Positions 8,642 through 17,744 of a DNA stretch of 57,115 nt are shown here, in pieces. Positions within the stretch are counted from its first letter, which is position 1. Every line of letters begins with the position of its first letter. The stretch is from Microtetraspora sp. NBRC 16547 (GTDB lineage: Bacteria > Actinomycetota > Actinomycetes > Streptosporangiales > Streptosporangiaceae). Below the pieces are notes generated by a model. The model was not told where the DNA came from and did no database searches. It worked only from the letters and a program-made list of their open reading frames with translations. The stretch lies in the NCBI RefSeq assembly GCF_030268965.1, contig NZ_BSSE01000039.1:1-57115 (forward strand), in the 5' to 3' direction. A program made the translations under genes and the position numbers.

Positions 8642-10438
8642 ATGCCGGTGCTCCACTCCCACACGGCCGCACTTTCAATTCGGGCCAGGTTGCGCGGGCT
8701 GCTCCCCACGCGCGCCGACTGGAGGCAGGCCCGCCGCAGTCCGGGACGCGACCTGGTCGCCGGGCTCACGGTCGCCGTAGTCGCCCTTCCCCTGGCCCTC
8801 GCGTTCGGCGTCAGCTCCGGGCTCGGCGCGCAGGCCGGCCTGGCCACGGCCGTGGTGGCGGGCGCGCTGGCCGCCGTCTTCGGCGGCAGCAACCTCCAGG
8901 TGTCCGGCCCGACCGGCGCGATGACGGTCGTCCTGCTGCCGATCATGCGGCAGTACGGAGCGGACGGGGTCCTCATGGTGGGGCTGCTCGCCGGGCTCGT
9001 GCTCGTCGCCCTCGCGATCGCCCGGGTGGGCCGGTTCGCCCGCTATATGCCGATGCCGGTCATCGAGGGGTTCACGGCGGGGATCGCCGTGGTGATCGCC
9101 CTCCAGCAGGTTCCCGCGGCGCTCGGTGTCGCCGGCGCCTCGGGCGAGCGGGTCTGGCAGGTGGCCGCCGACGCCGTCGCCCGGTTCGCGGCCGATCCGC
9201 ACCCGGCGGCGCCGCTGATGGCGCTCGCCGTCGCGGCGGTGATGCTGCTGGGAGCGCGATACCGGCCGACGGTGCCCTTCTCGCTGATCGCGGTGGCGGC
9301 GGCCACCGCGGTCGCGCAGGCCGGCGGGCTCGACGTCGTCCGCATCGGGGCGCTGCCCCCTGGGCTGCCCGCGCCGTCCCTCGGCTTCGTCGATCTCGGC
9401 GCGGTCACCGTCCTGCTGCCCTCGGCCCTCGCGGTGGCCGCGCTCGCCGCGCTGGAGAGCCTCCTGTGCGCGTCGGTCGCGGACGCGATGAGCGTGGGCG
9501 AGCGGCACGACCCCGACCGGGAGCTGTTCGGGCAGGGGATCGCCAACCTGGCCGCGCCGCTGTTCGGCGGCATTCCCGCGACCGCCGCGATCGCCCGTAC
9601 TGCGGTCAACGTCCGGTCGGGCGCCCGCTCGCGCGTCTCGGCGCTGACCCACGCCGCCGTGCTCGCGATGATCGTGTTCACCGCGGGCGGCCTGGTCGCG
9701 AAGATCCCGCTCGCGGCGCTGGCCGGGGTCCTGATCGCGACCACCGTACGGATGGTCGAGGTGGGCTCCCTGCGGGCCATCGCCCGATCCACCCGGAGCG
9801 ACGCCGTCGTGCTGGTCCTGACCTTCGCCGTCACGGTCCTGTTCGACCTGGTCACCGCCGTCGCGGTGGGCGTGGGCGTCGCGATCGTGCTCGCGCTGCG
9901 GGCGGTGGCGCGCAGCGTCCGGGTCGAGCGGGTGCCGCTGGAAGGCGAGGACGCCGCCGTGAGCGGTGACGCTGCGGATCACGGTGCCGCGGATCACGGT
10001 GCTGCGGATCACGGTGCCGCGGATCACGACGCCGAGGAGCGGCGGCTGCTCGGCGAGCACATCGTGGCCTACCGTTTCGACGGGCCGCTGTTCTTCGGTG
10101 CCGCGCACCGCTTCCTGCTGGAGCTGTCGGAGGTCGCGGACGTCCGCGTGGTCATCCTCCGCATGTCCCGCGTGTCGACCATCGACGCCACAGGGGCCGG
10201 CGTGCTCGGCGACGTGATCACGCGGCTGGAGCGGCGGGGCGTCGCCGTCCTGCTGTCCGGCATCCGGCCCGGGCACGACCAGGTCCTCGCCGCGCTCGGG
10301 ATCGCCGACCATCTCCGGAGGGACGGCCTGGTCTTCTCCGACACGCCCGCCGCGATCGCCCATGCCCGTACGCTGCTGACCCCGCCCGCCGCATCGTCTG
10401 CTCCGGGGGATCGTGCGGAGACGGCGATCGCGCCGTGA
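8642..10438 (+). CDS. SulP family inorganic anion transporter with STAS domain
   Basis: I choose ATG 8642 because GAGG lies eight bases before it; a GTG at 8612 has no ribosome site. The 598-residue protein has the SulP membrane core with conserved stretches DLVAGLTVAVVALPLALAFG (residues ~37-56) and GGSNLQVSGPTGAMTVVLLP (~80-100), about a dozen transmembrane helices, and a C-terminal STAS domain (~475-585) with the phosphoryl-loop-like MSRVSTIDATGAGVLGD. SulP proteins carry sulfate, bicarbonate or other anions with Na+ or H+. An unusual DHGAA tandem repeat (bases 9976-10032) forms the linker between membrane core and STAS. No carbonic anhydrase or sulfate genes are adjacent, so the ion is open. 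Confidence 0.92.
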   Translation: MPVLHSHTAALSIRARLRGLLPTRADWRQARRSPGRDLVAGLTVAVVALPLALAFGVSSGLGAQAGLATAVVAGALAAVFGGSNLQVSGPTGAMTVVLLPIMRQYGADGVLMVGLLAGLVLVALAIARVGRFARYMPMPVIEGFTAGIAVVIALQQVPAALGVAGASGERVWQVAADAVARFAADPHPAAPLMALAVAAVMLLGARYRPTVPFSLIAVAAATAVAQAGGLDVVRIGALPPGLPAPSLGFVDLGAVTVLLPSALAVAALAALESLLCASVADAMSVGERHDPDRELFGQGIANLAAPLFGGIPATAAIARTAVNVRSGARSRVSALTHAAVLAMIVFTAGGLVAKIPLAALAGVLIATTVRMVEVGSLRAIARSTRSDAVVLVLTFAVTVLFDLVTAVAVGVGVAIVLALRAVARSVRVERVPLEGEDAAVSGDAADHGAADHGAADHGAADHDAEERRLLGEHIVAYRFDGPLFFGAAHRFLLELSEVADVRVVILRMSRVSTIDATGAGVLGDVITRLERRGVAVLLSGIRPGHDQVLAALGIADHLRRDGLVFSDTPAAIAHARTLLTPPAASSAPGDRAETAIAP

Positions 10439-10441
10439 GGA

Positions 10442-12718
10442 TCACCGCTTCGGGCGGCGGCCCTTCAGCGCGGCGGCGACGCGTGAGAGCACCCGGTCCC
10501 ACTCCGAGCCGAACGGGTTGTCCTGGACCAGGTACGTCCAGGTCGCCGTGGGGCGGCCCAGCCCCTGGCCGGCCAGGTCGCGGGTGACGTCCACGGTCTC
10601 GAACGTCTCCTTCGACCGCCGCCCGATCTCGTCGATCAGGTGACGGTACGCCGGGACCGCCTCCCGGTTGAACTCGTCGAGCGGGTTGAGCCGGCCGAGC
10701 GCCCGCAGGTGGATGCCCTCGCGGATGTCCGCCATGTGGGCGAGGTGCTCGGTCCAGCAGCGGTCCAGGTGGAAGAGCACGATCTGGCGGGCGGCCCGCT
10801 CGACGGCGGCCTCCCCGGCGGATCCGCACAGCTCGGCGTACCGCTCGGGACAGGCGGTCGCGAGGGCCCGCGCGCCCGCGTCGCCGTGCAGGACGCGGTC
10901 GCGCTGCTCCAGGAGCTCGGCTCGCTGTCGTTCGAGCAGCCGGGTGTACCGCCAGGTGTTCCGGTGGATCTCCAGGTTGGCTCCCTCCGCGACCCGCTGC
11001 GCGTGCCCCACCGTCCACCCGGCGTGCTGGCTCCGTACGACGCCGTCGGGGTCGGCGACGGGCAGCGCCAGGTCGGGAGCGTAGGCGGTGAGCAGCTCGT
11101 CGTCGCCGCTCACGAAGAAGACCGAGCCGCCCGGGTCACCCTGCCGTCCGGCGCGGCCCCGGAGCTGGTCGTCGAGCCGGCTGCTGTCGTGCCGGCCGGT
11201 GCCGATCACATACAGGCCGCCGAGGTCCTTGACCGCCTGCTCCGAGCGGTCGTCGGTCGTCCCCGCGTCGCCGAGGCGGATGTCGGTGCCGCGCCCGGCC
11301 ATCTGGGTGGACACGGTGATCGCGCCACGCGCCCCGGCCCGGGCGATGATCGCGGCCTCCTCGGCGTCGTTCTTGGCGTTGAGCACGACGGGCGCGAGGC
11401 CCCGCGCGCGCAGCCGCAGGTCGAGGCGCTCGGACTCGGCGACGTCGAGTGTGCCGACCAGGATCGGACGGCCGGTGGCGTGCTGGGCGGCGATCTCTTC
11501 GACGATCGCGGCGACCTTGTCGTCGGCGGAGGCGAAGATCCGGTCCGGCTCGTCCACCCTGACGCAGGGGCGGTTGGGCGAGACCACCGCGACCTTCAGG
11601 TCGTAGAACTCGCGGAGCTGTTCGCCGACGGCGACCGCCGTACCCGTCATGCCGCATATTTCGGGATAACGGGTGAGGAGGCCCTGGATCGTGATCGAGT
11701 CGAGGATCTCCCCGGTCTCCGACAGCGCCAGCCGTTCCTTGGCCTCGACCGCCGCCTGGAGGCCGTCCGGCCAGCGCTGCAGCAGCGCGACCCGGCCCCG
11801 CGAGGGGTTGATCAGGTGGACCCGGCCGTCCCTGACGATGTAGTCCACGTCGCGGGTGAGCAGCGCGTGCGCGTGCAGCGCGAGGTTGACCTCCGTCACC
11901 GTGTGCGGGTGGTCGTAGAGGTCGACGCCCAGGGCTTTCTCCACCGTGTCGGTGCCCTTGGGGGTGAGGAAGACGTTGCGCCCCTCTTCGTCGATCTCGA
12001 AGTGGTAGCCCCTGGACAGTCGCCGGACCAGGGCGGCCATCTCGGGCGCGGCCTGGCCGGGATCGGCGGCTCCCGCGAGGATCAGCGGCACGCGGGCCTC
12101 GTCCACCAGCACCGAGTCGGCCTCGTCGACCAGCGCGACCTCCGGCGCCGGGACCTGCAGGTCGGCCGGGTCGGTGCACAGCCGGTCGCGGAGCACGTCG
12201 AACCCGAGCTCGCTGACCGCCGCGTACGTCACGTTCCGGGAGTACGCCTCGCGTCGCTCCGCGGGGGTGGAGCTCTGCCCGATCCAGCCGACCGTGAGGC
12301 CGAGGGACGCGTACAGCGGCTCCATCCACTCGGCGTCCCGGCGGGCCAGGTAGTCGTTGACCGAGATCACATGGACCCGCCGGCCTCGCAGCGCGTACCC
12401 GGCGGCGGCCAGCGCCCCCGACAGGGTCTTGCCCTCGCCGGTCGCCATCTCGGCGACGTGACCGTCCAGTAGAGCCAGCATGCCCACGAGCTGCACGTCG
12501 TACGGCCGCTGCCCGAGCGTGCGCTTGGCCGCCTCGCGGACCACCGCGCAGAACTCGGCGGTGCCGACGGCCGGACCGGTCGGGGCCGGCAGGTCGGGCC
12601 GCGCCTCCACCTCGGACTCCAGCCGCGCGGCCTCGGCGACGGTCGCCTGGAACCGCGCCAGGTCGACGCTTCCCGGCTTTTCGAGGAGGCGTCTGATCAT
12701 CTGCGGCACCCAGGCCAT
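10442..12718 (-). CDS. secA2: Accessory Sec translocase ATPase (SecA2-like)
   Basis: Start ATG 12718 has GGAG seven bases upstream; longer in-frame starts lack one. The 758-residue product has the SecA motor: Walker A ATGEGKT (~residue 93), Walker B VDEADSVLVDEARVPLIL (~196), preprotein cross-linking and helical regions, MAGRGTDIRLGD (~475) and LRGRAGRQGDPGGSVFFVSGDDE (split here as two motifs of the same helicase lobe). It is shorter than housekeeping SecA (about 900 residues) and lacks the C-terminal CxCxHC zinc tail, both typical of SecA2 proteins that export a restricted set of substrates in actinobacteria. No accessory SecY or dedicated substrate is adjacent; convergent with the SulP gene with only 3 bp between stops. 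Confidence 0.9.
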   Translation of the reverse strand: MAWVPQMIRRLLEKPGSVDLARFQATVAEAARLESEVEARPDLPAPTGPAVGTAEFCAVVREAAKRTLGQRPYDVQLVGMLALLDGHVAEMATGEGKTLSGALAAAGYALRGRRVHVISVNDYLARRDAEWMEPLYASLGLTVGWIGQSSTPAERREAYSRNVTYAAVSELGFDVLRDRLCTDPADLQVPAPEVALVDEADSVLVDEARVPLILAGAADPGQAAPEMAALVRRLSRGYHFEIDEEGRNVFLTPKGTDTVEKALGVDLYDHPHTVTEVNLALHAHALLTRDVDYIVRDGRVHLINPSRGRVALLQRWPDGLQAAVEAKERLALSETGEILDSITIQGLLTRYPEICGMTGTAVAVGEQLREFYDLKVAVVSPNRPCVRVDEPDRIFASADDKVAAIVEEIAAQHATGRPILVGTLDVAESERLDLRLRARGLAPVVLNAKNDAEEAAIIARAGARGAITVSTQMAGRGTDIRLGDAGTTDDRSEQAVKDLGGLYVIGTGRHDSSRLDDQLRGRAGRQGDPGGSVFFVSGDDELLTAYAPDLALPVADPDGVVRSQHAGWTVGHAQRVAEGANLEIHRNTWRYTRLLERQRAELLEQRDRVLHGDAGARALATACPERYAELCGSAGEAAVERAARQIVLFHLDRCWTEHLAHMADIREGIHLRALGRLNPLDEFNREAVPAYRHLIDEIGRRSKETFETVDVTRDLAGQGLGRPTATWTYLVQDNPFGSEWDRVLSRVAAALKGRRPKR

Positions 12719-12851
12719 GCCAGCTCCAACAAGTTGTTTGCCGGACTGGGTTTCGTCTGTCCGGTTCCCCGAGCCATTCAAACCCAACGATCTTTTGAGT
12801 GCGAAATATTCATGACACGACCTGACAGGTATGGCGGGCAGAGTAGGGCCC

Positions 12852-13211
12852 ATGACGACCATCGCGAAACTGATCGCCTTCACCATCGACTGCGCCGAGC
12901 CGAAGCGGCTCGCTGAGTTCTATTCCCAGATCACCGGCTTCGAGGTCCAGTACGCCGAGCAGGAGTATGCCGGGATCGGCGACGGGACCACCAGCATCTA
13001 CTTCCAGCGGGTCCCCGACCGGAAGCCCGGCTCCTGGCCCGGCCCGGACAAGCAGTTCCACCTCGACTTCCGCGTCCCCGACGTGGCGAAGGCCGTGGAG
13101 GAGTACATCGAGCTGGGGGCGACCAAGCCGGAGTTCCAGCCGGGCGACGGCTGGACCGTTCTCGCCGACCCGGAGGGCCACCTGTTCTGCGTCTGCCCCG
13201 AAAGGTCGTGA
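12852..13211 (+). CDS. VOC (glyoxalase-like) family protein
   Basis: Starts at ATG 12852. The 119-residue protein has the paired beta-alpha-beta-beta-beta modules of the vicinal-oxygen-chelate fold: FTIDCAEPKRLAEFYSQITG at the N-terminus and KQFHLDFRVPDVAKAVEEYI in the middle, ending with DPEGHLFCVCPE. Likely metal ligands are the His in FHLDF and Glu/His near the C-terminus. Members include glyoxalases, dioxygenases and drug-binding proteins; this glyoxalase-like subgroup has no known substrate. Divergent from secA2. Confidence 0.85.
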   Translation: MTTIAKLIAFTIDCAEPKRLAEFYSQITGFEVQYAEQEYAGIGDGTTSIYFQRVPDRKPGSWPGPDKQFHLDFRVPDVAKAVEEYIELGATKPEFQPGDGWTVLADPEGHLFCVCPERS

Positions 13212-13301
13212 TTTCAGCGGCGGCGGTGGCAGGGACAGTAGATTCTTTCCCTAAGCTGACGTGGTGAGATCCCACGACGAACGATTCCCCGGCCGGCGCC
13301 C

Positions 13302-14171
13302 ATGATCTTGGCGGGAGTGGCCATCGCCCTGGTCGGTGCGCTCGGATACGCGCTGGGCGCGGCCTTGCAGCAGTTCGAGGCCGTTCGAGACGGAGCCACC
13401 CTCCAGCTGGTCAAACGGCCGCGCTGGTGGATCGGCGGGATCATCGGCTTCATCGGCGCGAGCCTGCACGCGGTGGCGCTGAGCGTCGCGCCGCTGGTCG
13501 TGGTGCAGCCGATCAGCGTCGCCACGCTCGTCTTCGCGGTGCCGTTCGCCGCCATGCTGCACGGCCGCCGGCCGCATCGGGCCGAGATCCTCGGCTCCGT
13601 CGCGGTGGCGGCCGGGCTGCTCGGCCTCATGCTGCTGGTGCCCGCGCACAACGTCACGCCGTCGCTCTCCGACGGGGCCGCGCTCGGCCTGATCGGGTGC
13701 GTCGCCCTCATCGTTGCGGTGAGCTTCGGCATCGCCAGGTTCCTGCGCGGACCGGGCAAGGCCCTGGCGATGTCGGTGGGCGCCGGATCGGTCACCGCCA
13801 CGGTGTCCACGTTCGTCCGCGTCGTCGGCGGGGGGCTGCACGGCGACCTCTCCCGGCTGCTGCACTGGTTCACCCTGGCCATCCCCGTGCTGCTCGTCTG
13901 CGCCGTGGTCCTGCTGCAGAAGTCGTACGCCGTGGGCTACTTCGGCATCGCGTATGCCGGCGTCCAGGTGGTCGACCCCATCACCTCGGTGGCCGCGGGG
14001 GCGGTGCTCCTCGGGGAGTCGCTGCCGACCGGCACCGGTCAGGCGATCCCCGCGCTGCTGGCCGCGGCCGTCCTGATCGGCGGAACGGTGACGCTGGGCC
14101 GGCTGTCCCCGGATCATTCCCGCAAGGCGCCCGCCTCCGTTCCGGTCAGCTCGTCGGCGGCCGCCAATTGA
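13302..14171 (+). CDS. DMT-superfamily transporter (EamA/NIPA-like)
   Basis: A 289-residue polytopic membrane protein starting at ATG 13302. It has about nine to ten hydrophobic helices beginning MILAGVAIALVGALGYALGA and an internal PISVATLVFAVPFA stretch typical of drug/metabolite transporters. The arrangement with a short N-terminus and Gln-rich first loop resembles the NIPA magnesium-transporter branch, but the substrate is not certain. Its last 26 bases overlap the 3' end of the convergent FAD monooxygenase gene. Confidence 0.85.
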   Translation: MILAGVAIALVGALGYALGAALQQFEAVRDGATLQLVKRPRWWIGGIIGFIGASLHAVALSVAPLVVVQPISVATLVFAVPFAAMLHGRRPHRAEILGSVAVAAGLLGLMLLVPAHNVTPSLSDGAALGLIGCVALIVAVSFGIARFLRGPGKALAMSVGAGSVTATVSTFVRVVGGGLHGDLSRLLHWFTLAIPVLLVCAVVLLQKSYAVGYFGIAYAGVQVVDPITSVAAGAVLLGESLPTGTGQAIPALLAAAVLIGGTVTLGRLSPDHSRKAPASVPVSSSAAAN

Positions 14172-15291
14172 ACAGCGTGTCCGCCTGACGTAGGGCGGCG
14201 GTCGTGCCCACCCTCCCCGCGAGGGAGATCACGCCGTCGCGCGCGGCGACGGCCAGCGGGTTCGTCCACCGGGTGAGGCGGCAGATGGCGGCCGACCGCT
14301 GGACGATCCGCGACGTCCGCGGCAGCCGGTCGCGGGTGTAGGTGGCGAGGCCTTCCACGACGGACGCGCCCTCGCTCACCCGGTGCGCCAGGACCACCGC
14401 GTCCTCGATCGCCTGGCAGGCCCCCTGGCCCAGGTTCGGCGTCATCGGGTGGGCGGCGTCGCCGAGCAGTGCGACCCGGCCCCGATGGAACGCGGGCAGG
14501 GGCGTGTCCAGGAAGAAGACGTCGTTCCGCAGGATCTTCGCGGGGTCGACGCGGGCCAGCAGCGCGGGGATCGGGGCGTGCCAGCTCCCGAACCGCCGCA
14601 GCAGCTCCGCCTTCTCGGCTTCCGGGTCCCCGTGGCCCTCTCCCGGAGGGACGACCGCGGTGGCATAGCAGTACACCTGGTCGTTTGCCAGCGGCATGAC
14701 GCCGAAGATCAGCCCGCGGCCCCAGGACTCCGATCCGGTGACCTCGCTTCCTGGGACGACGAACCGCCAGGCCGTCACGCCGGAGTACACCGGATCGGGG
14801 TGAGCGGGGAAGAGACCGCGGCGCACCGATGAGCGGATGCCGTCGGCGGCGACGACCAGGTCCGCGTCCAGATCGCCGGCGTCGGTGGTGACCCGGCCTG
14901 AGGTGTCCACGCCGTGGACGGTGGTGTTCAGGCGCAGGGCGCCGGGCGGGAGCAGGTCGGCGAGCAGGTCCACGACCGTCGACCGCAGGAGCAGCACGGT
15001 CGGGTCGCCGTAGCGCGCCTGGGCGGCCTCGGCGCTGGTCCGCGACAGCCACCCGCCGGACGCCCGCCGGACGCCCGCCGTGCCCTGCAACGCCGCCAGC
15101 TTCCTGATCTGGCCGCCGATGCCGAGTGTGTCGAGCGCCCGGAGCGCGTTCGGCGCGACCGCCAGGCCGGAGCCGACGGGCTCGATCGAGGACGCCCGTT
15201 CGCACACCGTCACCTCCCAGCCGCGTAGCCGGAGCGCGGCCGCCGCCGTGAGCCCGCCGATTCCCGCACCGATCACCAATGCCCGTGCCAT
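14146..15291 (-). CDS. FAD-dependent monooxygenase (salicylate/PHBH hydroxylase-like)
   Basis: 381 residues from ATG 15291. The N-terminal Rossmann motif GAGIGGLTAAAALRLRG binds ADP of FAD; LVVAADGIRSSVRR (~residue 143) is the DG motif; RVALLGDAAHPMTPNLGQGA (~272) is the GD motif with the ribityl-binding Asp. This set defines class A flavoprotein hydroxylases that use NAD(P)H and O2 on aromatic or related compounds. It is divergently paired with a TetR regulator gene across an 81-bp region with three operator copies, so its expression is very likely set by that regulator in response to its substrate or a drug. Confidence 0.92.
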   Translation of the reverse strand: MARALVIGAGIGGLTAAAALRLRGWEVTVCERASSIEPVGSGLAVAPNALRALDTLGIGGQIRKLAALQGTAGVRRASGGWLSRTSAEAAQARYGDPTVLLLRSTVVDLLADLLPPGALRLNTTVHGVDTSGRVTTDAGDLDADLVVAADGIRSSVRRGLFPAHPDPVYSGVTAWRFVVPGSEVTGSESWGRGLIFGVMPLANDQVYCYATAVVPPGEGHGDPEAEKAELLRRFGSWHAPIPALLARVDPAKILRNDVFFLDTPLPAFHRGRVALLGDAAHPMTPNLGQGACQAIEDAVVLAHRVSEGASVVEGLATYTRDRLPRTSRIVQRSAAICRLTRWTNPLAVAARDGVISLAGRVGTTAALRQADTLFNWRPPTS

Positions 15292-15305
15292 GACGCCTCC
15301 CGTGT

Positions 15306-15365
15306 CACTACGTCTGTAGTGAGGAGCGTACTACGGATGTAGTGACCGTCACTACGGCTGTAGTA
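15306..15365. promoter_or_regulatory. Three tandem TetR operators between FAD monooxygenase and tetR
   Basis: Three 16-bp near-palindromes of the form (C/T)ACTACG-N2-TGTAGT(G/A) lie at 15306-15321, 15329-15344 and 15350-15365. Arms CACTAC and GTAGTG are exact complements in the first copy; copies start 23 and 21 bp apart, about two helix turns. The third ends 7 bp before the tetR ATG. The position between divergent genes fits repression of both by the TetR product. Confidence 0.85.
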
Positions 15366-15372
15366 TCCAGGC

Positions 15373-16050
15373 ATGCTCAACCAGCGTGTGATGCTCATCG
15401 GGGACGCGGCCATCGCGATCCTGGCCGAGCGGGGGATGCGCGGGCTCACCCATCGGGCGGTCGACGAGGCGGCCGGGCTGCCGCCGGGGTCGACGTCCAA
15501 CCACGCCCGCACCCGCGCCGCGCTCCTCGGGCTCACCCTGGCCCGGCTCACCGAGCTGGAGCGGGAGGTCTTCGCCGACCTCACGCCGGACAGGGACGGC
15601 GGCCTGGACGGCGGCCCGGACGGCGGCCCGGACGGCGGTCCGGATGGCGGCACGGATAGCGGTCCGGGCGGCGGCCCGGATGGCAGTGCGGGCAGGGCGA
15701 TGGAGCCGGGCATCTTGGTGGAGGTGCTGGCCCAGGTGATGCACCGCGCGCTGAACCGCGACCGGCACGTCACGATCGCGCGCTACGAGCTGGCGCTGGA
15801 GGCGACCCGCAGGCCCGAGCTGCGCGAGATCTACGACCAGGCCGGGCGCGGCTTCCGCGCGCCCGCGGTCACGCTACTCGCCGCCGCCGGGTCGTCCGAT
15901 CCGGTACGGCACGGCCGCCAGGCGGTGGCTTTCGTGGAGGGCATCCTGTTCGACGCGGTGGTGGGCGCGGGGGCCGCGCCCTCCCTCGATGACCTGCGCG
16001 CGGCCTTCACCGAGTTCCTCCGGGGTGTCCTAACGAGAGGGACGCCGTAG
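15373..16050 (+). CDS. TetR family transcriptional regulator
   Basis: 225 residues from ATG 15373. The N-terminal helix-turn-helix covers about residues 10-48, with GMRGLTHRAVDEAAGLPPGS as the core and a recognition helix followed by STSNHARTRAALL. The C-terminal ligand-binding domain resembles the TetR C-terminal 'RutR/DUF2236-like' group with HVTIARYELALEATRRPEL. A Gly/Asp/Pro-rich stretch of about 29 residues (bases 15595-15690, built from 12-bp repeats) interrupts the region after helix 4 and is probably a species-specific loop expansion. It likely represses itself and the divergent FAD monooxygenase through the three sites at 15306-15365. Confidence 0.9.
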   Translation: MLNQRVMLIGDAAIAILAERGMRGLTHRAVDEAAGLPPGSTSNHARTRAALLGLTLARLTELEREVFADLTPDRDGGLDGGPDGGPDGGPDGGTDSGPGGGPDGSAGRAMEPGILVEVLAQVMHRALNRDRHVTIARYELALEATRRPELREIYDQAGRGFRAPAVTLLAAAGSSDPVRHGRQAVAFVEGILFDAVVGAGAAPSLDDLRAAFTEFLRGVLTRGTP

Positions 16051-16066
16051 CAGCCTCAGCGCAGTC

Positions 16067-16648
16067 TCAGCGCGAGGTGAGGCGGGCTCGGTGGGCGGGC
16101 CACTCGTCGTCGAGGATCGAGTAGCAGGGGCTGTCCCGCCAGGTGCCGTCGGCGCGGCGGCACTGCCGCCGGAGGATCCCCTCGCGCACGCCGCCGATCC
16201 GCTCGATGGCCGCCTGTGACCGGAGGTTGAGGATGTCGGTCTTGAGCACGACGCGGTTGAGGCCCAGCGGGCCGAAGGCGTGGTCGAGCAGGAGCACCTT
16301 GCATTCGGTGTTCACCCCGGTGCGCCAGTACGCCCGGCCGTACCACGTCGAGCCGATCTCCACGCTGCCGTCGAAGCCGCTCACGTCCCAGAAGCCGGTG
16401 GAGCCGATCGCCCGCCCGGTCTCCTTCAGGATGACCGCGAACTGGGTGGTCTCCGGATCGCCGAGCAGCCCCGAGATCATCCGCCGCATGTCGGCCTCCG
16501 ACGCGGGCATGCGGCTCGGCCGCCACCGCCAGACCTCCTCGTCGCTGTCCAGTGCGGCCGTCAGGTCGGGCGCGTGGTCGAGGGCGAGTGGCACGAGCCG
16601 GACGACATCGCCGTCGAGCACGACGGGTTCGGGCATCTTCGTAGTCAT
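16067..16648 (-). CDS. GNAT-family N-acetyltransferase
   Basis: 193 residues from ATG 16648. It starts LDGDVVRLVPLALDHAPDL, typical of the RimJ/RimL-like 'acetyltransferase_3' family, has the acceptor loop GSTWYGRAYWRTGVNTECK (~residue 98) and the acetyl-CoA helix NLRSQAAIERIGGVREG (~142). Such proteins acetylate protein N-termini or small amines. It lies convergent with tetR (16 bp between stops) and divergent from the acyl-CoA operon. Confidence 0.88.
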   Translation of the reverse strand: MTTKMPEPVVLDGDVVRLVPLALDHAPDLTAALDSDEEVWRWRPSRMPASEADMRRMISGLLGDPETTQFAVILKETGRAIGSTGFWDVSGFDGSVEIGSTWYGRAYWRTGVNTECKVLLLDHAFGPLGLNRVVLKTDILNLRSQAAIERIGGVREGILRRQCRRADGTWRDSPCYSILDDEWPAHRARLTSR

Positions 16649-16714
16649 GCGTGGAGGTTAGCGATGCCGGCCACGCTGCCGCGCGGCGGCCTCGGGAGAG
16701 CAGTGTCGACATGC

Positions 16715-16731
16715 ATACCGTCTGGTCGGTA
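16715..16731. promoter_or_regulatory. TetR operator before the acyl-CoA dehydrogenase operon
   Basis: ATACCGTCTGGTCGGTA is a near-palindrome with TACCG/CGGTA arms. It matches the site at 22221-22237 before the tetR gene (CATACCGACTGGTCGGT) at 15 of the 17 shared positions. It ends 11 bp before the GTG of the first operon gene, so binding would block transcription start. Confidence 0.8.
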
Positions 16732-16742
16732 CGCTGCCAGGC

Positions 16743-17741
16743 GTGAACGCTGACCCGCCCGGACTGGACCTCGCCCGCCTCTCCCACCACCTGGAACGCG
16801 AGGGCCTGACCAGCGGCCCGCTGCGCGGCGAGGTGATCCACGGGGGCAAGTCCAACCTGACCTACGTCGTGCGCGACCGGGAACGGACGCTCGTCGTGCG
16901 CCGGCCGCCACTGGGACACGTCCTCGCCACCGCGCACGACATGGGCCGGGAACACCGCGTCATGACCGCGCTGGGGGACACCGGCGTCCCGGTGCCCGTG
17001 ACCTACCACCTCTGCCAGGACCCCGACGTCATCGGCGCGCCCTTCTACGTCATGGAGTACGTCGAGGGCGGCCACCCGCCGGTCACCCCGAAGATCTCCC
17101 GCGACCTTGTCGGCGTACTGGCCACGCTGCACTCCATCGAGCCGGACGACGTCGGCCTCGGCGACTTCGGCAGGCCGGAGGGCTTCCTCGAACGCCAGGT
17201 CGGCCGGTGGAAGCGGCAGCTCGACGCCTCCCGCAGCAGGGAGGTGCCGGGCATCGACGACCTCTTCGCCCGCCTCGCGCGCGCCGTCCCCGAGTCCGGC
17301 CGCCCGGCCATCGTCCACGGCGACTTCAAGCTCGGGAACACGCTCATCGCGGACGGCGAGGTCAGGGCGGTCCTCGACTGGGAGATGTCGACGCTCGGCG
17401 ACCCGCTCACCGACCTCGCGCTGTTCCTGCTGTACGGCGAGTTCGCCGCGCTGGACAGTGGATTCGCCGCGCTGGACGGCGGGCACGACGCCGAGCCGGC
17501 CGAGTCGGCAGGTTCACCCGAGCCGGGGGGATCGCCCGAGCTGGCCGGCCACTACGCGGCCGTGTCCGGCCGTGACCTGTCCCGGCTCGGCTGGTACATC
17601 GGGCTCGCCTGCTTCAAGCTCGCGGTGATCGCCGAGGGCATCCACTTCCGATACGTCAAGGGGCTCACGGTCGGCGAGGGCTTCGCCGAGATCGGAGACC
17701 AGGTGGCCCCGCTGGTCGCCCGTGGACTCATGGAGGTCTGA
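16743..17741 (+). CDS. Phosphotransferase family protein (ACAD10/APH-like), acyl-CoA catabolism operon
   Basis: 332 residues from GTG 16743. It has the aminoglycoside-phosphotransferase kinase fold: IHGGKSNLTYVV (nucleotide loop, ~residue 35), FYVMEYVEGG hinge (~100), the catalytic loop IVHGDFKLGNTL (~193) and the metal site VLDWEMSTLGDP (~210). This subgroup is homologous to the kinase domain of mammalian ACAD10/11 and in bacteria commonly sits beside acyl-CoA dehydrogenases, where it is thought to phosphorylate hydroxyacyl-CoAs before beta-oxidation. Here it is followed after 3 bp by an acyl-CoA dehydrogenase gene. Bases 17450-17540 encode an extra Ala/Gly/Glu/Pro-rich insert with a duplicated FAALD segment. 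Confidence 0.9.
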   Translation: MNADPPGLDLARLSHHLEREGLTSGPLRGEVIHGGKSNLTYVVRDRERTLVVRRPPLGHVLATAHDMGREHRVMTALGDTGVPVPVTYHLCQDPDVIGAPFYVMEYVEGGHPPVTPKISRDLVGVLATLHSIEPDDVGLGDFGRPEGFLERQVGRWKRQLDASRSREVPGIDDLFARLARAVPESGRPAIVHGDFKLGNTLIADGEVRAVLDWEMSTLGDPLTDLALFLLYGEFAALDSGFAALDGGHDAEPAESAGSPEPGGSPELAGHYAAVSGRDLSRLGWYIGLACFKLAVIAEGIHFRYVKGLTVGEGFAEIGDQVAPLVARGLMEV

Positions 17742-17744
17742 CCG

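Noticed and set aside
10640-12472. 610-codon plus-strand frame opposite secA2
   Set aside because: Antisense shadow; all SecA motifs are on the minus strand.
15595-15690. Short regular repeats that might suggest a CRISPR array
   Set aside because: 12-bp in-frame repeats without spacers inside the TetR gene. No CRISPR array was seen anywhere in the window.
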